Below, in pieces: positions 25,389-34,131 of a stretch of DNA of 64,000 nucleotides. Under the pieces are notes generated by a model. That model made no database searches and was not told the DNA's origin. It was given only the letters and a program-made list of their open reading frames with translations. The translations under genes and the position numbers were made by a program. The stretch is from Psychrobacillus sp032154225 (GTDB lineage Bacteria > Bacillota > Bacilli > Bacillales_A > Planococcaceae): contig NZ_JALDYF010000018.1 of the NCBI RefSeq assembly GCF_032154225.1, positions 16,721-80,720 on the forward strand, in the 5' to 3' direction. Each line of letters opens with the position of its first letter. The first letter of the stretch is position 1.

Positions 25389-26135
25389 CTAAAATGATAA
25401 AATTAATGCGACTCCAGCACCGATTGCAAATGCAGTTAGAAATGCCTCTGCTCCTTTAGAAACTCCAGAAACGAAATGTCCTGCCATTAAATCACGAATT
25501 GCATTTGTAATAAGAAGACCTGGTACAAGCGGCATCACTGAGCCGATAATGATTTTATCTACTTCCACGCCAAATCCTAACGAAACGGACAATGTCGCAA
25601 TAATAGTAACAACAATAGCAGCCAAAAACTCTGCGAAAAACTTCACTCTTGTTTTTTCTTCCAATAAATTCGCAACCGCATAACCAGCACCGCCGGCAAT
25701 TAAAGCCGTCGGAACATCCATTAATTTATTTCCGTACAATAAAAGAAATGCCGCTGAAGCAACCGAAGCTGCTAGTATTTGAATCCAAAATGGATATTTT
25801 CTAGGATCATTCTCTATTTCTTTTAACTCTTCATATGCCCCTTCTAACGTTATATCCTCGTCAGCTAATCTTCTGGACACCGCATTTACTCGTGCAATTC
25901 TTTCTAAATCCGTTGACCTGTTATTAATCCTTACTAGTTTTGTAGGTAGGGTTTTATTTCCACTAAATATAATCCCAGTGGGCATCACAAAACTTTGCGA
26001 TTCTGTTAGCTGCTGAGATATAGCCATTCGGTCCATTGTATCCTCTGCACGATACGTTTCGGCACCACTTTCCATCATTAATCTGCCTGCCAGTAAACAG
26101 CAGTCTACTACTAATTCGTAGTTTGTCGGCGTCAT
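25389..26135 (-). CDS. Threonine/serine exporter, large subunit (ThrE/DUF1212)
   Basis: The 248-residue protein has a soluble N-terminal region (CCLLAGRLMMESGAETYRAEDTM, FVMPTGIIFS) followed by about five helices and the motif VMPLVPGLLITNAIRDLMAGHFVSG typical of ThrE. The start is ATG 26135 (MTPTNYE), 8 bases after AAGGAAGG; an upstream GTG directly abuts that ribosome binding site and is less likely. The N-terminal soluble region in this family is protease-like in appearance (a conserved ESGAET). It is expressed with the small subunit as a two-gene operon. Divergent from pdaC, with about 135 bases between the two starts. Confidence 0.88.
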   Translation of the reverse strand: MTPTNYELVVDCCLLAGRLMMESGAETYRAEDTMDRMAISQQLTESQSFVMPTGIIFSGNKTLPTKLVRINNRSTDLERIARVNAVSRRLADEDITLEGAYEELKEIENDPRKYPFWIQILAASVASAAFLLLYGNKLMDVPTALIAGGAGYAVANLLEEKTRVKFFAEFLAAIVVTIIATLSVSLGFGVEVDKIIIGSVMPLVPGLLITNAIRDLMAGHFVSGVSKGAEAFLTAFAIGAGVALILSF

Positions 26136-26270
26136 TTGGAACACCTTCCTTCTAGTAATACGATAATCTTAACGAACACTGGAAATAAAAACAATCTAAA
26201 CCAAAACTTTTTCACCTATTCGAGCGTCTAACCTACTATAATGAGAATAGATAAGAAAAGGAGAATTTCC

Positions 26271-27716
26271 ATGTCCACTCATACTAAACCCCCAAAAAGA
26301 GGACGTTGGATTGATATAGCGTTTATCACTGCTATTATTTCATTAAGTAGTTTAGTTGCTATTCTTTTATTTTTTTCCACATCTAACAAGAGTGATAAAG
26401 AAATAGGAACGGCTAGCCCACCGGACAAAACGAAAGAAGAAGTGAATGAAAGTGAATCCGTTTACCCAGGAATACGTATTGTAACAGAAACATCCAACGA
26501 CGAATATTCCCCTTTTGCCATTCAATATCCGCAAAGTAATGTTCCTAGTTTCAACGAAAAAGTAAAGACTTACACACAGCAACTAAAAACTCTTTACCTA
26601 GAAGAAACAAAGTACATTCGCGAAACAAGTAAATACAATAAAGGTGAGCTCAATATTTCATTTGAAGTATTTCCACATCCTACTGGATATTATTCATTTG
26701 TCATTCATTCCAACATGTATACTGGTGGGGCCAACGGCGTAGCTGAAACGAATATTATCCGATTACAAAGCCAATCTGGTCATATGCTAACGATGAAAGA
26801 TTTACTTGGTAATAGTGAAGAAGCACTTGCCCTACTTTCTTCTAAGCTAAAAGAGGCAATTACATCCGACGAACAAGTGACTCCTTATTTAGTAGAAGAA
26901 CAGATGGAGGAAAAAATTGCTCCCAAATGGGATAACTTTACTAATTTTGCTTTAGCTGAAGATTCCTTAAAATTTTATTTTGATGATTATGAAATAACAG
27001 CGGGAGCTGCTGGTGCTCCAGTCATTTCGATTCCACTCTCTCAAGTAAATGATATTTTAGCAGATGAATTCCAATTACCAGTTGTTTCAATTGATCGTCC
27101 ATCGGCTGAGACAGAAAAACCATCCACAGACGAACAAAAAGTCGAGGAGCCAACTACTCCTGTAACTGGAAAAATTGTTGCACTTACTTTCGATGATGGC
27201 CCAAATCCAGAAACAACTAGAAAAGTATTGGACACATTAAAGAAGTATAATGCAAAAGCGACGTTCTTTATGCTTGGAAGCCGCGTATCCTTTTATCCTG
27301 AACTTGTAAAAGAGATGAAAGATGCAGGACATGAGTTAGGAAACCATACGTGGAATCACCCTGACTTAACGAAAGCACCTGCTAAAAAAATTGTGGACGA
27401 AATTAATAATACAAGCAACGCGATCGAAAAAGCATCTGGTAGCAAACCTACTGTTTTCCGACCACCATACGGAGCGGTCAATAAAACAGTACGATCCCAA
27501 ACGAACCTCCCTGTCATTCTGTGGGATGTCGATACGCTTGATTGGAAGCATCGAAGCGCACCTCGTTTACTAGAGATTGTGAAGGAGCATGTTCGAGATG
27601 GTTCCACTATTTTAATGCATGATATTCACCCATCTACTGCTGACGGACTGGATGCTGTGCTTGCGTATTTACAAAGTGAAGGCTATTCCTTTGTGACGGT
27701 GTCAGAGCTTCCATAG
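26271..27716 (+). CDS. pdaC: PdaC-like peptidoglycan N-acetyl deacetylase
   Basis: Domain order in the 481-residue protein: an N-terminal membrane anchor (about 14-38), a DUF4163/DUF3298 (RsiV-like) region (about 65-265; PHPTGYYSFVIHSNMYTGGANGVAETNI), a linker rich in Glu/Thr/Pro, and a NodB deacetylase domain (about 295-475). NodB motifs are TFDDGPNPETT (catalytic Asp and metal Asp), HELGNHTWNHPDLTK (metal His pair), FRPPYGAVN (catalytic Arg), WDVDTLDW and ILMHDIHPSTADG. This domain order is that of B. subtilis PdaC, which deacetylates MurNAc in peptidoglycan and gives lysozyme resistance. Start at ATG 26271 after AAGGAGA; a longer in-frame start has no ribosome binding site. A composite hairpin element follows. 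Confidence 0.9.
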   Translation: MSTHTKPPKRGRWIDIAFITAIISLSSLVAILLFFSTSNKSDKEIGTASPPDKTKEEVNESESVYPGIRIVTETSNDEYSPFAIQYPQSNVPSFNEKVKTYTQQLKTLYLEETKYIRETSKYNKGELNISFEVFPHPTGYYSFVIHSNMYTGGANGVAETNIIRLQSQSGHMLTMKDLLGNSEEALALLSSKLKEAITSDEQVTPYLVEEQMEEKIAPKWDNFTNFALAEDSLKFYFDDYEITAGAAGAPVISIPLSQVNDILADEFQLPVVSIDRPSAETEKPSTDEQKVEEPTTPVTGKIVALTFDDGPNPETTRKVLDTLKKYNAKATFFMLGSRVSFYPELVKEMKDAGHELGNHTWNHPDLTKAPAKKIVDEINNTSNAIEKASGSKPTVFRPPYGAVNKTVRSQTNLPVILWDVDTLDWKHRSAPRLLEIVKEHVRDGSTILMHDIHPSTADGLDAVLAYLQSEGYSFVTVSELP

Positions 27717-27763
27717 ATTAGAAGATTGTAAGTGTTTAATGTGGCAAGTAATTGCCATATTGG

Positions 27764-27964
27764 GCTATACGATTAACGTGAAAATATTAGAGCATCTTGG
27801 AGGCGACTTCGTCATTTCCAAGATGCTCTTTGTTCGATAATCGTATAGCAAATGTTTACCCACCGAACGCATAGAAATTCCAATCATGGATTTTTTTAGC
27901 TTTGACATTTGGAGAATAGAGTATTTAGCTAGATAAGCTGCAGATCGCCGAAGATGGTATTTCG
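27764..27964 (+). repeat. Composite multi-hairpin element, copy C
   Basis: Outer stem gctatacgatta (27764-27775) with taatcgtatagc (27838-27849), perfect. Inner stem agagcatcttgga (27789-27801) with tccaagatgctct (27817-27829), perfect. A trailing stem tcgccgaa with ttcggcga ends at 27964, followed by ctctttgcattt. Same architecture as 8512-8718, with different base pairs in each stem. It starts 48 bases after the pdaC stop. The rest of the 27717-28293 gap holds no gene I can support. Confidence 0.7.
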
Positions 27965-28210
27965 GCGACTCTTTGCATTTATTAATGGAACCCCTGCGCA
28001 TTTCTTGTGGAAGTTCATTAGGGGAAATTGGTTAATCAACGGTCGTGGAATGAAACCAATCTTTTCATCCCATGTTCTAGATAACGAGCTACCTATCTTT
28101 AAAAAGCGCTGTGTTCAAATTTCGTTCTTGAGCAATAGATCGAAAAGATTTTTTCCTTCTTAATAATCTAAAACTACTTCTAATTTTACTTAAGCAGTAT
28201 ATTTAGTTAT

Positions 28211-28260
28211 AAAAAACTACACCTCTGATTGTTAGATGGTGTCTAACAATTGGGTGCAGT
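28211..28260 (-). terminator. Terminator of the sigI-rsgI operon
   Basis: Inner stem attgttaga (28228-28236) with tctaacaat (28242-28250), extended by actacacc (28216-28223) with ggtgcagt (28253-28260). On the reverse strand it is followed by TTTTTT (28216-28211). Confidence 0.85.
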
Positions 28261-28293
28261 TCAATTTTCGGTGTCGCACTTTTAGTTGTTGCA

Positions 28294-29247
28294 TTATTTG
28301 TTTGGCTTTTTACCGTTATTGTTTTCATTATTACCACTGTTACCATTATTTTTGATATTTCCATTGTTATTGCTATTGGCATTGTTACCGTATTTAGATT
28401 TATCTTGTAAATTTAGTGATCTGTCTTGATCATTGTTTTCTTGTTGTTTCTCTTTACTGTTATTTGGTGGTTTATTAGCTGGAGTTGATTTTTCTTTATT
28501 ATTATTTGGAATTGATATGTTCTTTTCTTTTTTGTTTGATTGCTCAGGTATCTTTTGTTTTTCAGGTTGATTTTTGGAAGTTGGGTTTTCTCTTTGTTTC
28601 TCTTCTATTTTTGGTTCCTTTACTTTATTCTTAAACTTTTGTATGGATTTGTTGTTTTTGTTCGCTTCCTCTCTTTCTTTCACTGTGCTTTCTTGTATAC
28701 TCCACGTTTTATCTGCATGAGCGTTAGTGACTTCATTCACTGCTTGATCAATACGTTTTTTAAATTCCGCTTGTTCTTGTTTTTCATACACTGTAGTTAT
28801 TACAAGTTCACTATTCCTCGGTGCTATTTGGTTCACGGTATTAGCTAACACCGTGCCAAAGGAAAGCCCTTCCCAATCACCAAGCTCTATAGCAGACGCA
28901 TCATCTATTGATCGCAGCGACATGACGTTTCCTTCTTCATCCACGCCAAACTCAAAAGCCATCTCTCCTTCTATTTGGACGTATGCGAATGCACTATTCG
29001 TTTGAGAAATCAATGATGCAATAAAAAATATTAGTAGCACTGCTGCGATTAGAGAAGGTCCAATGAAAAAAGGTTTCATTCGCTTTCGACGAAGGTTGAT
29101 AGTAGGTGCTAAATGGAACTCTACTTCTTCTCCCACCCCTGGATCCGTTACAAGCGGAATACCACGAAGAAATTCTCCTTCTTTCGATAGAAAAATCATA
29201 TGGTCATTATTCTTTTCGCAAACAATGCCTCTGTACGTGCGCTTCAT
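28294..29247 (-). CDS. rsgI: Anti-sigma-I factor RsgI-like
   Basis: The 317-residue protein starts with an RsgI N-terminal cytoplasmic domain (MKRTYRGIVCEKNNDHMIFLSKEGEFLRGIPL, residues 1-50 approximately), a single transmembrane helix (about 58-82), an extracellular domain (AYVQIEGEMAFEFGVDEEGNVMSL) and a long low-complexity tail. The tail first is Lys/Glu/Gln-rich and then Asn-rich (repeated NNNG, NNKE-type groups). It would hold SigI at the membrane until released. In clostridial relatives the external tail carries polysaccharide-binding modules; here only a flexible tail is seen, as in B. subtilis. The gene overlaps sigI by 4 bases (ATGA), so the two are translationally coupled. Confidence 0.9.
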   Translation of the reverse strand: MKRTYRGIVCEKNNDHMIFLSKEGEFLRGIPLVTDPGVGEEVEFHLAPTINLRRKRMKPFFIGPSLIAAVLLIFFIASLISQTNSAFAYVQIEGEMAFEFGVDEEGNVMSLRSIDDASAIELGDWEGLSFGTVLANTVNQIAPRNSELVITTVYEKQEQAEFKKRIDQAVNEVTNAHADKTWSIQESTVKEREEANKNNKSIQKFKNKVKEPKIEEKQRENPTSKNQPEKQKIPEQSNKKEKNISIPNNNKEKSTPANKPPNNSKEKQQENNDQDRSLNLQDKSKYGNNANSNNNGNIKNNGNSGNNENNNGKKPNK

Positions 29248-29984
29248 ATGATTTCTCCCTTTACATAATCTTTTATATAAACGAAGTCACTGTTTAAAAG
29301 TAAAACAACGGCGATTATATATTTCCGATTCCGCTCTAATGTTTTTCTTGATATCTCAACTAATACTTCGATTTTTTTCAATGGTAATCTTTTATTTTTA
29401 ATTAAGTAGTTATAGAGTTCATTCGAATCTGCAATAATTTGGGCTATCTGAAATGCAGTCTTTCTTGCATCTACATGCTTTGGTGCAGTGTGCGTGAGTT
29501 CCACAAAGGACAAATTATATTCATTTAGTATTTTGTTATAGCGTATGAGTTCTTCTTTTCTTGCAACGGATTGTTGTTCTTCTGTATATGTATAAATTGA
29601 TTTTTCATCGAATAAAAAATGTTGTGTTGATGAGGACTCGTCATTCTCTATATGCAATAACATGACATTTTCTTTTCTTACAGTTTCTTTCCTAATGTAA
29701 TCTACAATTCTTCTTTTAATTATTAGTTGTGCGAATGTTTGAAAAGATGCATTTTCAGTTGAGTCAAAAGCAATCACTGCTTCATGAAATCCATTCATTG
29801 CCACACTAAATTCATCGTCCTGTTCATCTATAGTTCTTTTGCAAATAAAGGATGCTGTCTTTTTCATAAATGAAGTATTGGCAAAAAGGAGGTCATTAAG
29901 AACCTCCTCGTTGCCTGCTTTCGCCATTTGAACAAGCTCACTCATATTTGTTTTTGTTTTGAAAATCCCTTGAATAATGGACAA
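29244..29984 (-). CDS. sigI: RNA polymerase sigma factor SigI
   Basis: The 246-residue product has the SigI pattern: region 2 in KTASFICKRTIDEQDDEFSVAMNGFHEAVIAFDSTENASFQTFAQLIIKRRIVDYIRKE, then a linker and a C-terminal region with NKRLPLKKIEVLVEISRKTLERNRKYIIAVVLLLNSDFVYIKDYVKG, which is the specific SigI ending. SigI is a heat-stress and cell-envelope sigma factor in Bacillus. The proposed start is TTG 29984, 12 bases after GGAGGG; the spacing is longer than ideal, and no better start exists in frame. Next to it lies rsgI, overlapping by 4 bases. Confidence 0.9.
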   Translation of the reverse strand: MSIIQGIFKTKTNMSELVQMAKAGNEEVLNDLLFANTSFMKKTASFICKRTIDEQDDEFSVAMNGFHEAVIAFDSTENASFQTFAQLIIKRRIVDYIRKETVRKENVMLLHIENDESSSTQHFLFDEKSIYTYTEEQQSVARKEELIRYNKILNEYNLSFVELTHTAPKHVDARKTAFQIAQIIADSNELYNYLIKNKRLPLKKIEVLVEISRKTLERNRKYIIAVVLLLNSDFVYIKDYVKGEII

Positions 29985-30095
29985 AAGTATACATACCCTC
30001 CGTTCTCACTTCATCCGAATGCCTTCTGATTGTATAGGGCTTCTCGGAAAATGAAAAGCGGTTCTATATATTAACATGATTATTTATCTTCTTTA

Positions 30096-30716
30096 TTACT
30101 TTTTTTTTTCTTGTTTTTCTGCTTTGTGTTCTTCTTGAAGAGCTTTTCTCTCTTCCTTCTGCTCTACTTGAAGGGCTTTACGTTCTTCTTTTTGCTCTGT
30201 TTGAAGTGCTTTGCGTTCTTCTTTTTCAGCGGATTTTTTTTCTTTTTCTGGTTCTTCCACTACAGGTGACACCGTAATCGATTCTTCTGTTTTAAGTTGT
30301 TTTTGAACTGGATTTTCTACTACTGATTCTTCCGTTGTAGGTTCTTCAGCTCTTTCTTTTTGAGAAGCTTCAAATTTAACGATAGCTCGCTCAGCATTTC
30401 CTTTAATCTCTGCTTTCGCAGTTTCATTTCCAGCATTTTCATATGCTTTTGCTAGTCCTGCTAGATTACCAGCAGTATGTCCCTCAGGATTTTTTGGAAA
30501 ATCACTTTCAGTTTTATCTACTGAAGGTGTTGTTTCAGGATTTGTCACGATCGCTTTTACTGAATCCCTAGATGTTACTTCTGTCGTTTTTGAGTTTAAT
30601 TTACTCAAATCCACCGTATCAAATAAATTTTCATTCGCCCATGCGTAACTTGCTCCAGTTACTGTCATCGTCGCAGCTAATAATGCTGCACTTGCTTTCT
30701 TCCACTTCATCTGCAT
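30096..30716 (-). CDS. Secreted protein with KEERKALQ repeats, unrecognised
   Basis: The product begins MQMKWKKASAALLAATMTVTGASYAWAN, a signal peptide with probable cleavage after AWA, then a short region (AGNLAGLAKAYENAGNETAKAEIKGNAERAIVKFEAS) that resembles envelope proteins adjacent to rsgI/sigI genes in other Bacillales. A Glu/Thr-rich linker is followed by a C-terminal tail with three tandem KEERKALQxEQ octamer-like units, ending KAEKQEKKK. The tail is very probably helical and highly charged. Start at ATG 30716 after AGAGGTGA; the longer open frame upstream has no ribosome binding site. It lies just upstream of sigI, on the same strand, with 112 bases between them, so it may be in the same regulon. 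Function unknown. Confidence 0.75.
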   Translation of the reverse strand: MQMKWKKASAALLAATMTVTGASYAWANENLFDTVDLSKLNSKTTEVTSRDSVKAIVTNPETTPSVDKTESDFPKNPEGHTAGNLAGLAKAYENAGNETAKAEIKGNAERAIVKFEASQKERAEEPTTEESVVENPVQKQLKTEESITVSPVVEEPEKEKKSAEKEERKALQTEQKEERKALQVEQKEERKALQEEHKAEKQEKKK

Positions 30717-30818
30717 TTTAGAATCACCTCTAAAAGAATTTTGCCCGTTAATTTGCTCGGACACTATATTATTCGTAGAAGAATCGTAACTTCTGGGGGT
30801 AGAAAGAGAAGCATTATA

Positions 30819-30863
30819 TTACAAAAGTGTTACTGACGCCTATTACCAGTAACACTTTTGTAA
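30819..30863. terminator. Perfect 17-base inverted repeat between the repeat protein and the beta-propeller gene
   Basis: ttacaaaagtgttactg (30819-30835) pairs perfectly with cagtaacacttttgtaa (30847-30863), loop of 11 bases. It sits just after the stop of the beta-propeller gene and before the promoter of the next gene. A proper T-run after the stem is missing, so it may be a terminator or an operator. Confidence 0.6.
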
Positions 30864-30900
30864 CAAATTGTTTTTGCGGGTTGTCGGTCTCTCTGTAATA

Positions 30901-32790
30901 TCAATAACCTAACGTACTGATTTTATTAAACGTATTCAAATCATAGCTTGTAATTTCCTTCATAGACAATGTGTACAACGAATCATCCATGTAAACCATA
31001 CGTTGAATGCTTCGTTCCCACTCTTCATACTCCAAATTTGGATTTTTTGCTCGTAACAGATCGCCTTTTAGCGTAATTCCTTTTTCAGGCGTTATTTCAT
31101 ATACGAGTGCGCCTTCTTGTTTAAACTGTGGATAATCTCGTTCATTTGTTTTTTCATAAATCGCAACCGGGAAGCCGAATAAGTTCTTCGCTTTGTGCTG
31201 GAACAAGGCATGATGATCGTATTGAATCGGCGAGTAAGTTCCCTGCCCTCCGATTATTGCTGTATCTTTTTCTTTTGGATTTGCAAAATCACTTACGTCA
31301 AATAACGAAACCTTCATAGCATCTCTAATGATTAAGGGCTCTTTACTATAATCAACATTAATCGATTTCGTTTCATAACCAAATCCGATTAAATGATTTT
31401 CATCTAATGGGTGTAAATAGTTACTGAAGCCTGGAATTTTCAACTCCCCTAAAACTTTTGGAGCGTTAGGCTTAGAAACATCTATGACGAATAGTGGATC
31501 TGTTTCTTTAAACGTTACCATATATGCTTTATCTCCCATAAATCTTGCAGAGTAAATTCGTTCGTCTTTTGCTAGACCTGTTAAGGACCCAACAATTTTC
31601 ATTCTTGCATTCAAAATGAATAGATGATTTTCAGATGGCTTGCTTTCATCCCAACTATTTCCTTCCGTCGTTACTACGCGGAAAAATCCATTATGCTCAT
31701 CCATTGAAAATTGTTTTAATACTGTTCCTGTTATTTCAGTAGAAGCAATATATTCTACCCCAGAGCTACTTAAAGCAAATTTAAATACTTTCGTGTCCAT
31801 TGTTCCAGGATTCCACATGAACGTGTTTTCATTGGATTCCATAGGATTGTAGATGCTCGAAGTTAAATATAAATTGTCTTTCGACATATACATTTGCTCA
31901 CTTCCACCAAGATATCCTTTTGTAGCCACTTCATTTTTTTCAAGATTATTAATATCAATAGAAGAAATAATACTATAATTTCCTTCTAATGAGTTTGGTA
32001 AAATATGAATACTGTCATAACTCATAGCCTTTACTTCTTTATCTGTTTTAGAGTCATATGTTAGCGGACGCAGTTCCATATCAACATTTTCACGTAACAT
32101 CCAAAAATTTGGATACATATTTGTTACATAATACAACGTGTTATTCGTTACACGTGCCCCATTTAAATGACCTTCCGTTGCAATTTCTCTCGTTAGTACC
32201 GGCGATGCAGGATTAGATACATCGTAGAAGTACACTGTAACCATCGATTGCATTGGCATCCCTATTTTTTTACTATCTGCTGGTCTATCTGAATACATTG
32301 GCACCGTAAAGTTTCGTTGCCCAATAATAATCAGTGTATCTTTTGCTAATAAAAGCTCTGTCGGATAAAAATCTTCTTTTAACTTTATTGTTGCTTCTTT
32401 TGTCATTTTCTTTGGATCTTTCACATTTAAAATAAGCACGTTTTGATCGCTGATTGTAAATACATGCGAATCATTTGTTTGTACAATATCTGCTTCATCC
32501 ACTCCGTCTACTTGGTTGTTTGTAGTAGAATGATTTCCTCCACTTGCAGAATCTTTTGATTCAGCTGATGATTCAAGAATCGCTGTATCAACTTTTCCAT
32601 ATGGATTCTCTTGTACTTTTTGCACTTTGGCAAAATAGTCTTGTAGTTCTTTTTCGGACTTTACAGCCGGAATTTTATCCGTAACTCTAATTGGAGTTCT
32701 TTCATTTGCCAAGACAGTCGTTTTTGTTGAATAAAATAAAGGGGATAAAATGAGCACTGCTGCAAATAATAAGATGCTTACCTTTTTCAT
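30901..32790 (-). CDS. Secreted beta-propeller-domain protein (PF09826 type)
   Basis: The 629-residue protein has a signal peptide (MKKVSILLFAAVLILSPLFYS) and the pattern of the beta-propeller family PF09826: NNQVDGVDEADIVQTND near residue 90, then repeated strand groups such as VFTISDQNVLILNVKDPKK, VSNPASPVLTREIATEGHLNGARV, FVIDVSKPNAPKVLGELKIPGFSNYLHPLDENHLIGFGYE and VSLFDVSDFANPKEKDTAIIGGQGTYSPIQYDHHA. It would be an extracellular or cell-wall-associated propeller of unknown function. RBS AAAGGAAG. It is upstream of the KEERKALQ-repeat protein and sigI on the same strand, but a hairpin separates them. Confidence 0.85.
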   Translation of the reverse strand: MKKVSILLFAAVLILSPLFYSTKTTVLANERTPIRVTDKIPAVKSEKELQDYFAKVQKVQENPYGKVDTAILESSAESKDSASGGNHSTTNNQVDGVDEADIVQTNDSHVFTISDQNVLILNVKDPKKMTKEATIKLKEDFYPTELLLAKDTLIIIGQRNFTVPMYSDRPADSKKIGMPMQSMVTVYFYDVSNPASPVLTREIATEGHLNGARVTNNTLYYVTNMYPNFWMLRENVDMELRPLTYDSKTDKEVKAMSYDSIHILPNSLEGNYSIISSIDINNLEKNEVATKGYLGGSEQMYMSKDNLYLTSSIYNPMESNENTFMWNPGTMDTKVFKFALSSSGVEYIASTEITGTVLKQFSMDEHNGFFRVVTTEGNSWDESKPSENHLFILNARMKIVGSLTGLAKDERIYSARFMGDKAYMVTFKETDPLFVIDVSKPNAPKVLGELKIPGFSNYLHPLDENHLIGFGYETKSINVDYSKEPLIIRDAMKVSLFDVSDFANPKEKDTAIIGGQGTYSPIQYDHHALFQHKAKNLFGFPVAIYEKTNERDYPQFKQEGALVYEITPEKGITLKGDLLRAKNPNLEYEEWERSIQRMVYMDDSLYTLSMKEITSYDLNTFNKISTLGY

Positions 32791-32890
32791 TGTAATCTTC
32801 CTTTCTTTTTCATAGTTAATCCATTAGACCGTTATTTTACCATTTAGTTTCATATTTTATTAATTATTTTTGGCACTAGTGCAAGTAATA

Positions 32891-32931
32891 AGAAAAGGCT
32901 TCCTTGAGTTAAATCCAAGAAAACCTTTTCT
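32891..32931 (-). terminator. Terminator of the lysine catabolic operon
   Basis: agaaaaggcttccttg (32891-32906) pairs with caagaaaaccttttct (32916-32931) with two non-Watson-Crick positions, just after the stop of the acyl-CoA dehydrogenase gene. Confidence 0.75.
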
Positions 32932-32934
32932 CCT

Positions 32935-34131
32935 CTATTCTTCAAATGGCCATTTCGGCAACATATGTGAAAGTGTTTTATCTTCCCTATATCCTAAAAC
33001 GTATTCTGCTTGCATGATTGTGTGGATTTCTCTCGTTCCTTCATAAATAACTGGTGCTTTCGAGTTTCGTAAATACCTTGCAACTGGGTATTCATCTGAA
33101 TAGCCATATGCACCATGAATTTGCACCGCATCATCTGCCGCTTTATTGGCAAAATCACATGCTTGCCATTTCGCTAAGGACGTTTCTCTCGTATTACGCA
33201 CACCTTTATTTTTTAGTTCTCCCACTTGGTATACGAGCAGGCGGCTCATTTGAAGACCAGCTTCCATCTTCGCAATCATCTGTTGGACGAGCTGATGCTT
33301 ACCAATTTCAGTACCAAACGTAACACGTTCATGACAGTACTTCACACTGGCTTCTAAACAAGCTAATGAAAGCCCCGCTGCTCCAGCTGCAACTGTAAAA
33401 CGTCCATTGTCGAGTGCAGCCATCGCTATTTTAAATCCTTCTCCTTCTTGCCCTAATAGATTTTCTTTTGGAACACGCATATTTTCAAAAAATAACTCAC
33501 CTGTATTTCCTGATTTAATGCCGTATTTTCCTTTTATCGCCTTAGAGGAGAAGCCTTCAAACTTTCTTTCTACGATAAATGCACTAATCCCATGATGTTT
33601 TTTCGATTTATCCGTATAGGCAAACACAACAAAATGATTTGCCGCATCACATAGAGAAATCCATGTTTTCTGCCCATTTAATACATAGTCATCTCCGTCT
33701 AGCACAGCAACTGTCGACATTGCAGCAACATCGGAACCAGCACCAGGCTCGGTTAAACCAAATGCACCAATTTTTTCGCCCTTTGCTTGAGGTACTAGAT
33801 ACTTTTGCTTTTGCTCTTCCGTTCCCCATTGCATCAATGTCATAGAATTTAACCCTGTATGAACGGATACTGCTGTACGAAAAGCAGTATCCCCTCTTTC
33901 TAATTCTTCACAAACAATCGCAAGCGAATTATAGTCCATCCCACTTCCACCATATGCCTCAGGAACACAAACTCCCATCAATCCAAGGTCTGCAAGTCGT
34001 TTCCAAATGCCCGGATCAAACGCACCTTGTTCTTCCCATTTCGCTATATAAGGAATAATCTCTTGATCGACAAATTGGCGTACCGTTTTACGAAGCAGTT
34101 GCTGCTCCTCTGAAAAGTTAAAGTCCATCAT
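32935..34131 (-). CDS. Acyl-CoA dehydrogenase, probable glutaryl-CoA dehydrogenase
   Basis: The 398-residue flavoenzyme shows the acyl-CoA dehydrogenase core: FGLTEPGAGSDVAAMST, KTWISLCDAANHFVV, QIHGAYGYSDEYPVARYLRNSKAPVIYEGTREIH with the catalytic Glu of YEGT. Arg85 and Ser89 (FRTAVSVH) occupy the positions that in human glutaryl-CoA dehydrogenase (Arg94, Ser98) bind the distal carboxylate of glutaryl-CoA. Its position as last gene of a lysine catabolic operon fits glutaryl-CoA as substrate, which would give crotonyl-CoA. A general short-chain acyl-CoA dehydrogenase is the alternative. The start codon shares one base with the lysine dehydrogenase stop. Confidence 0.85.
   Translation of the reverse strand: MMDFNFSEEQQLLRKTVRQFVDQEIIPYIAKWEEQGAFDPGIWKRLADLGLMGVCVPEAYGGSGMDYNSLAIVCEELERGDTAFRTAVSVHTGLNSMTLMQWGTEEQKQKYLVPQAKGEKIGAFGLTEPGAGSDVAAMSTVAVLDGDDYVLNGQKTWISLCDAANHFVVFAYTDKSKKHHGISAFIVERKFEGFSSKAIKGKYGIKSGNTGELFFENMRVPKENLLGQEGEGFKIAMAALDNGRFTVAAGAAGLSLACLEASVKYCHERVTFGTEIGKHQLVQQMIAKMEAGLQMSRLLVYQVGELKNKGVRNTRETSLAKWQACDFANKAADDAVQIHGAYGYSDEYPVARYLRNSKAPVIYEGTREIHTIMQAEYVLGYREDKTLSHMLPKWPFEE

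Noticed and set aside
27765..28163. Short frames (78 and 69 residues) in the gap after pdaC
   Set aside because: They cross the composite hairpin element, lack ribosome binding sites and show low-quality composition.
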